Under the pieces are notes generated by a model that saw only the letters and a program-made list of their open reading frames with translations, was not told the origin of the DNA and ran no database searches. A stretch of 64,000 nucleotides of DNA from contig JAJEKV010000017.1 of NCBI GenBank assembly GCA_021234155.1, positions 16,474,416-16,538,415 on the forward strand, written 5' to 3'. This document shows positions 59,130-64,000 of the stretch, one piece after another. A program made the position numbers and the translations under genes. The stretch's first letter is position 1. Each line of letters begins with the position of its first letter. The stretch comes from Isoetes taiwanensis. Lineage: Eukaryota > Streptophyta > Lycopodiopsida > Isoetales > Isoetaceae.

Positions 59130-60648
59130 TGTGACATTCCAGTACGATATACGGTCCCAAGACATATACCGTACTGCACCGTCACGCGTACACGCCATCC
59201 CAACTGACGTGTACGCCGACGTGTAGCCAAGCAAGTAGCGCCCTAGGGGGCAACTTGCAAGGGTGCGCACATTTACTAATGTGTGCACTTTAACCCACTA
59301 AATATTAAGTGGGCATACCAAGGGTCGTGGAAACCCTAACCCTAACTGATAGCCTATGTATGCAACCAAACCCTAACTTTCCCTTTTCATCCACAGCCCT
59401 TCCGAGCTCCGTTTCGCGCGCTCCAAGAGTCAATCTCGACTCCCGAGACCTGCCTGAGCAGTCTAGCTTGTCAGCTTCCCTTTCCGACCGCATCTCCAAG
59501 CAAGACAGCGACATGGAAGCATTCCGAGCAGGAGGAGCAAGCCAGGGATCAGGTATTTTGTCAATTCAATAGCCTAATCTGCCTCCCAGACGTAGAGTTA
59601 GCAGGTTTAGCCTATTGAATTGCCTATAGCAGCCACATAGACCTCTAGATAGCGAGCCATAACTAAAGAACCTAACTTCTGTGATGTAGATTAGATATTA
59701 TTCTTTAGTTCTTCGATGATATGGATGTATTGATGATCTATGTGGACTCATTGTATTGGGAAGGGGGTAGAGGCCTAAAAGCCTAGTAATTGATGCTCCT
59801 AGATAGTCCTCTTTAGTGCACTACTAAATTTCGGCCTGTGTACAAGAGCCACACCTGGTTGTGGGTGAAAAGGCCAGACTGGCTCATAAGGGGGTTCATG
59901 TCCTGACTCATGAGAATGATCCCTCTGGTGTGTAAAGCCTACCAGGGATCCCTGTGGACTAGGTCTAATGGCTTGTCACTGCGTGTGGGCGAGGCATGGG
60001 CTCGACACCCGTGGAGTGATCGCCATTTGTCTCCATTGGGTTCAAGCCGGATAAGGGCAAAGGGCCCTCTAGTCACCTTGAGTCGGCATGTAGATCTCGG
60101 AGGGAGTGATCCCTACACCGCCCCATCGGGCGGGGAGATGCAACCCAGGAATAGCCCCTTTGGCTATGCATCCGGCGGGCTACAGTCAGGTCCCAACACT
60201 TTTTAGCCTACTCTGCAAAGTGTGCACAGGAGGGGTGGATGGAGCGGACTACCCAATTGCCATGTTCCTTTGCCAGCCAACTCCACTGTTATTGCACTCT
60301 GTCTGCTTGATCTCTGGAGACCCAAGCTTGTCAGTCCACCCTTGTGTCTGAGCCTGGGTAGAACTCCCTTATGTGATGTACTGATCTTTGTCTATGCAGA
60401 TATGTGGTGAGCCATCCCTCGTGGTGGTCATATGATATTGATGTATGTGCTACTGACGTGTATATTACGCTTCCGCAGCTAGGTAGGCATTGAGGGAGAC
60501 AGGGTAAATGACCTCTTCATTCTTCCCACTGGAACATTCAAGGTTGCAGTGATACGTGGAGGGCCCTATATTAGCATGGAGCTGGTATGGGGGATGAACT
60601 CCTGTTGGTATACGGTGAGTGTACCGTATATGAGTAGGGGACGTCACA
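59130..60648 (+). mobile_element. LTR B, 5' LTR of the histone-H3-bearing element
   Basis: Runs from TGTGACATTCC to GGACGTCACA, which are inverted at the tips as LTRs are, with a primer binding site one base later. It contains telo-boxes at 59331-59346 and 59368-59377. Size is 1519 bp. The matching 3' LTR would lie beyond the window. Confidence 0.75.
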
Positions 60649-60649
60649 G

Positions 60650-60661
60650 TGGTATCAGAAC
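60650..60661 (+). other. primer binding site TGGTATCAGAAC
   Basis: Twelve bases complementary to a Met-tRNA-type 3' end, one base off the common TGGTATCAGAGC. It defines the start of the internal region of the element with LTR B. Confidence 0.8.
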
Positions 60662-60850
60662 AATGTTCTTGGAGACCAAGAGCAAAGCACTGGCCATGCT
60701 CCCAGTAGCACTAACTTGATAGAAACCTCAGACCTCGAAAAAGTCGAAATTTTTTTCATTTTTTTTGTAGTATATGCAAAGCTAGTAACAGTTAGGAGAA
60801 TTGGAACATAAGAAGACTAAAAAGTTGAGCTAAATTTTTCTAAGGTAAGG

Positions 60851-60923
60851 AATGTCTCACACCATGCGCCAGAGCACAAACCTAAAATTTAGGTCAAGCC
60901 CTGGGCGTATCATGTGAGACATT
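60851..60923. repeat. 73-bp hairpin repeat, copy 1
   Basis: AATGTCTCACACCATGCGCC pairs with GGCGTATCATGTGAGACATT. The loop carries ACCTAAAATTTAGGT, itself nearly palindromic. Confidence 0.88.
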
Positions 60924-61063
60924 AGGCCCTAATCACCTTAATACTTGATGAATTTTAATAAGGTAACATGCTAGATCGAGTTTTAAGGTAAGAATTAGCT
61001 AGATTTGTATATTACACCCCTAGAAATATGCCTAGAAATCATATAATTTAGTCTAAAATCCAC

Positions 61064-61135
61064 AATGTCTCACACCATGCACCAGAGCCTTGATCTAAAT
61101 ATTAGCTCGGGGCCCCAGCGCATAATGTGAGACAT
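61064..61135. repeat. 73-bp hairpin repeat, copy 2
   Basis: Diverged copy: AATGTCTCACACCATGCACC pairs with GCGCATAATGTGAGACAT. Located about 210 bp before the H3-like ATG. Confidence 0.85.
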
Positions 61136-61344
61136 GTGCTTAGAAAGTTCTGAAATAAGTATATGTTTCAAGTCAATAGGTGCCCTGGCACATTAAAAAG
61201 AGCAACTTAAAATTTGACCTAAAATTGCCCAAGCTATAAATAGACCTAGACCCCCCTCATTTGTACGTTCCCTCTTTAGAAAATTGCACCCGCCTTTTGA
61301 GGCGATTTTTGGGCGCCCGACCTCCGATCGACGAGTCGTAAGAC

Positions 61345-62637
61345 ATGGCGAGAACCAAACAAACTGCTCGGGTTCCTCGAGGAGACGGAACAGCCAGCGC
61401 CCAGCTACAGGAGATGCTTCGGGAGCATCTTCTCGCCAGAGGAGGCCAACCTTCATCGAGTGACGGGACAGAGTCAGAGGAGCACCAAGCAGAAGGATCC
61501 CAGCAGGGAGCACAAGATGACCTGGCCAACATCATCGACCAGGAGATAGACCAGCAGGTAGACGAGGAGGAGGTGCACTCGGATGCCCCAACCGAAGTGC
61601 TGAGGAAGAAGGAGACGACCAAATCCAGAGAGTCCTCGAGCAGATGGAGAAGGAGAGGCGAGAAAGGGTGGAGCAGGAGCGGAAGGCGAAGGTACATGAA
61701 GAGCAGAGGGAGCCAAACCCCGAGCCGACCGAGGAGGAGCAGCTCGAGGCATGGATCCGGATGCACGAGGTAAAGGAGTGGCGCCCACAGAAGAAAAGGG
61801 CCGAGAAGAAGAGAAAGAGGGAGGAAAACGAAGCAAAGGAGGCCGAATTGAAGAAGAAGCTCAAGGGAAAAGGCGTCAAGGGAAAAGGCGTCGAGCAGCC
61901 AAGAGAAGATTAAAGAAGACTCCTTTGACAAAGGTTGTCATTCAAGAGCGGCCAGCAGACAGCCCCCATCATCCTCGGATGACTCGGATGATGAGGATTA
62001 CAACCCTCATCAGCAAGATGGAAGCTTTCCAAGCCCCCGGGCGAAGAGCACACAGACCCCGAGCCACAAGTGCAGGCACCCTCGCCTTATCCAACTTGGG
62101 GGACAGAGAAGGACTCCAAGAAGCCGCCGCGACCCGCCAGGGAGTCCTACGTGATAGACCCTATCAGGGTCTACCAGAAGAAGTTCAGGGCATACCAGGC
62201 GTACATGAAGAAGTGGGAGGCTTACAACTCCTACTATCAGGCGAACAAGGTCACGTACGTCGCAGGTGGACGGCCGTCGAAGAAGCAGACTCTGAAGCCG
62301 CCCCCCTGAGAAGCCAGTTCCTCCGAAGAAGCCACCAGCGAGGAAAGCCAAGCCGAACCTAGCAAGAGCCATCAGAGAGATCCGACACTTCCAGCAGAGT
62401 TTCGGTTTTCTAATCCCTCGTGCTCCTTTTGCCAGGCTCGTAAAGGAAGTCGTGCAAGAATATGACACCAGCATGAGGGTAACTGGCGAGATGCTGCTAG
62501 CCCTACAAGAAGCAGCGGAGCACAAACTCGTGCAGCATTTTGAAGGCGCAACGGCGTGCACGGTACACGCAAAAAAGGTAACCTTAATGAAGAAAGATAT
62601 GCACTTAGCCAGTCATATCAAAGGAGAGCCTTACTAA
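61345..62637 (+). CDS. histone H3-like protein in the gag position of an LTR element
   Basis: The ATG at 61345 lies in a good plant context (AGACATGGCG), 684 bp after the PBS. The first nine residues are MARTKQTAR, identical to histone H3. Then come Q/E-rich text, a long charged helix (EKERRERVEQERK), a basic KKRAEKKRKRE cluster, an acidic SDDSDDEDYNP stretch and a Y-rich YQKKFRAYQAYMKKWEAY segment. The last 90 codons (62365-62637) are an H3 fold. They include REIRHFQQS (alpha N), PFARLVKEVVQEY (alpha 1), ALQEAAE and CTVHAKKVTLM (alpha 2 and loop 2), and KDMHLASHIKGE (alpha 3), about half identical to plant H3. Loop 1 has normal length, unlike CenH3. Frame changes near 61595, 61850, 62030 and in a C run at 62300 mean decay or sequence error. 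It may be Gag fused to, or replaced by, a captured H3. Confidence 0.8.
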
Positions 62638-62774
62638 AATTGTAAATCAAAAATTTTGTGAATACAAAGTGTTTTTGAGTAGATTATGTGCATAAATGTA
62701 CTTAACTAAGTTGAATTAGCAAGTAATAGCTTTTGTTTCAGTCGAATTGGACATATTTAGGTCAATTAGTGAGG

Positions 62775-62845
62775 AATGTCTCACACCGTGCGCTAGAAGC
62801 CAAACCTAAAATTTAGGTCGAGCCCTGGGCGCATGATATGAGACC
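62775..62845. repeat. 73-bp hairpin repeat, copy 3
   Basis: AATGTCTCACACCGTGCGCT pairs with GGGCGCATGATATGAGACCTT; the ACCTAAAATTTAGGT loop is kept. Lies 138 bp after the H3-like stop codon. Confidence 0.86.
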
Positions 62846-62976
62846 TTCACATCAAAACTAGACCAAAACACCTCCAAATTGACCAAGTAAGGGGTCAATC
62901 TTGCCTAACTCGATGAGACTAGCATGATTTGACCCCTAGTTACCCAGATTCGACAAGTATTGACCAAGATAGGCCA

Positions 62977-63022
62977 AATGTCTCACACCATGCGCCAGAA
63001 GCCAAACCTAAAATTTAGGTCG
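62977..63022. repeat. 73-bp hairpin repeat, copy 4, left half only
   Basis: Identical to copies 1 and 3 through ACCTAAAATTTAGGTCG, then replaced by tRNA-like sequence. Confidence 0.8.
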
Positions 63023-63054
63023 TAGAAAAGGCTTTTAAAATTTTTATGTTGTGT

Positions 63055-63115
63055 GGGGGATTCAAACCCTGGCCATTGACCCCCCAGCCCCCCATTCTAA
63101 CCACTAGACCAAGCA
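63055..63115 (-). other. tRNA-like / SINE head
   Basis: The minus strand reads TTGGTCTAGTGGTTAGAAT (A-box type) and, 30 bases later, AGGGTTTGAATCCCC (B-box type). Spacing and words match a tRNA gene, but the acceptor stem is not evident, so a tRNA-derived SINE or tRNA relic is more likely than a working tRNA. Confidence 0.6.
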
Positions 63116-63200
63116 TTAACTCTATGAACAACTTATGTTTCAAATATACTTAAGGGTAATGTTCCCATTAAGATAAAATAGACTATAACATTCTAGGTAG

Positions 63201-63268
63201 TTCAAGAAAGTTCTAGAATGTTCTGGAAGGCTCTAGAAAGTTCTAGAATCTTCTAGAAAGTTCTAGAA
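63201..63268. promoter_or_regulatory. phased heat-shock-element array
   Basis: Seven consecutive 10-bp units of TTCnnGAAnn with no spacing error (the fourth starts CTC). This is the ideal binding pattern for heat-shock factor trimers, and 14 inverted pentamers in a row is exceptional. It may be a simple 10-bp satellite by origin. Confidence 0.7.
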
Positions 63269-63910
63269 CATAAGAGAATCTAGGGGGGATCTAAGAAAAT
63301 TCTTCCAAAAAGTTCCAAATTGTTCTAATAAGTTTTAGAATGTTCTAGAATGTAGGGGAATCTACGGGAATGTAAGGAAATCTAGGGAAATACTTCCAGA
63401 AAGTTCTAGAATATATTGAAAGTCTTAGAATGTTCCAGAAAGTCTTAGAATGTTCTAAAAAGTTCTAGAATGTAAAGGAATCCAGAAGAATCTAATAGAA
63501 TCTAAGAAAATCTTATAAAATGTAAGAGAATCTAGGAAAATATTTAAAAGCCTAAGGGAATCTCTTAAAATCTGGGGGATCTAAGGGAATCTTCATAAAA
63601 TCTAAGGGAATCTAAAAAAATGTTGATGAAACCTTAGAGTATCTAGGGGAATCTTTATAGAATCTCTTTGAATCTCATATAATGTAAGGGAACCTAGGGC
63701 AATCTCATAAAGTCTAAAGGGATCTAAGGGAATCTAAGGGGATCTAGGGGGATCTTCATAGAATCTTGGAGAATCTACGGAAATCTAATGGAATCTAGAG
63801 GGAATCTTATAAAATTTAGAGGAATCTACACGAAACCTCCAAGAGAAACTTGGTAGAATCTTAGAGAATCTATGAATTTAGAGTATTCTTAAAAGATTCT
63901 TTTAGAATGT
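63269..63910. repeat. degenerate GGGAATCTA / TTCTAGAA repeats
   Basis: About 640 bp of loosely repeated 8-12-bp words (AGTTCTAGAATG, GGGAATCTAAGG). The left third still has many TTCnnGAA pairs; the right part drifts to GGGAATCT(A)n. Confidence 0.85.
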
Positions 63911-64000
63911 AGGGCACGACAAGAACTTGCAGCATAGGAACATGCTAAAACTCGGACATGCACCGTAGGACGCATTAAATTTCTTGTATAAATATATTTT

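Noticed and set aside
61257-61931. Long minus-strand frames opposite the H3-like gene
   Set aside because: Serine/leucine-rich shadows of the charged plus-strand frame, with no family features.
61345-62637. Centromeric H3 (CenH3)
   Set aside because: Loop 1 has canonical length and the first eight tail residues are canonical H3, unlike CenH3 proteins.
63055-63115. Functional tRNA gene
   Set aside because: A- and B-box words are present but no acceptor stem or anticodon arm could be formed with confidence.

Overview
This is eukaryotic nuclear DNA from a land plant. The evidence is an intronless plant-type UDP-glycosyltransferase with a 44-residue PSPG box, Ty1/copia and Ty3/gypsy relics, a chromodomain integrase end, plant-style GT-AG introns, a PPR-like relic and clathrin heavy-chain pseudogene pieces. 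The density of old nested repeats and the LINE and recombinase types would fit a large seed-free plant genome such as a fern, but that lineage is inference. The only host-type gene that looks intact is the glycosyltransferase at 8333-9760 (-). Almost everything else is mobile or duplicated DNA.

Layout. An 8.2-kb block (1640-9862) carries Ty3-like gag/protease relics, opposed copia relics and the UGT. It recurs in direct orientation at 28866-42420. There it is lengthened by a 239-bp MITE, a poly-A LINE fragment and a 3.95-kb terminal-inverted-repeat element, and its UGT is broken. DNA to the left of copy 1 (36-1614) recurs inverted at 17126-18675. Between the two big copies lie a six-exon tyrosine-recombinase (Crypton-like) gene at 11050-13495 (-), bounded by 16-bp inverted repeats at 10473 and 13544, and a tandem duplication of a 1.45-kb block plus a LINE (20149-22996 and 24437-27288). 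The LINE ends in a (TTCTA)n tail.

From 42.4 to 53 kb the window holds inverted repeats, small MITEs, a minus-strand LTR element start, a second LINE tail, a (TATC)n array, a clathrin heavy-chain fragment and a palindrome-bearing minisatellite. From 53.15 to 56.16 kb there is a decayed minus-strand gene with an N-terminal DGQH motif and a C-terminal FCP1-like phosphatase region; its introns carry repeated CTCGCGC-type palindromes. The next clathrin segment lies inverted at 56.6-57.4 kb.

The right end is the most interesting. A chromodomain integrase end and its 3' LTR (58167-59129) are interrupted by a related LTR (59130-60648) followed directly by a tRNA-Met-type primer binding site. In the gag position, 0.7 kb further on, sits a reading frame that starts with the exact histone H3 tail MARTKQTAR and ends with a clear H3 histone fold (62365-62637). 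The two parts are joined by about 340 codons of charged linker, with several frame changes. Four 73-bp hairpin repeats flank this frame, and a perfectly phased run of TTCnnGAA heat-shock-element units lies downstream. An LTR retrotransposon carrying a histone H3-like protein is the best candidate here for an undescribed system; the Crypton-like recombinase gene in a plant is the second.
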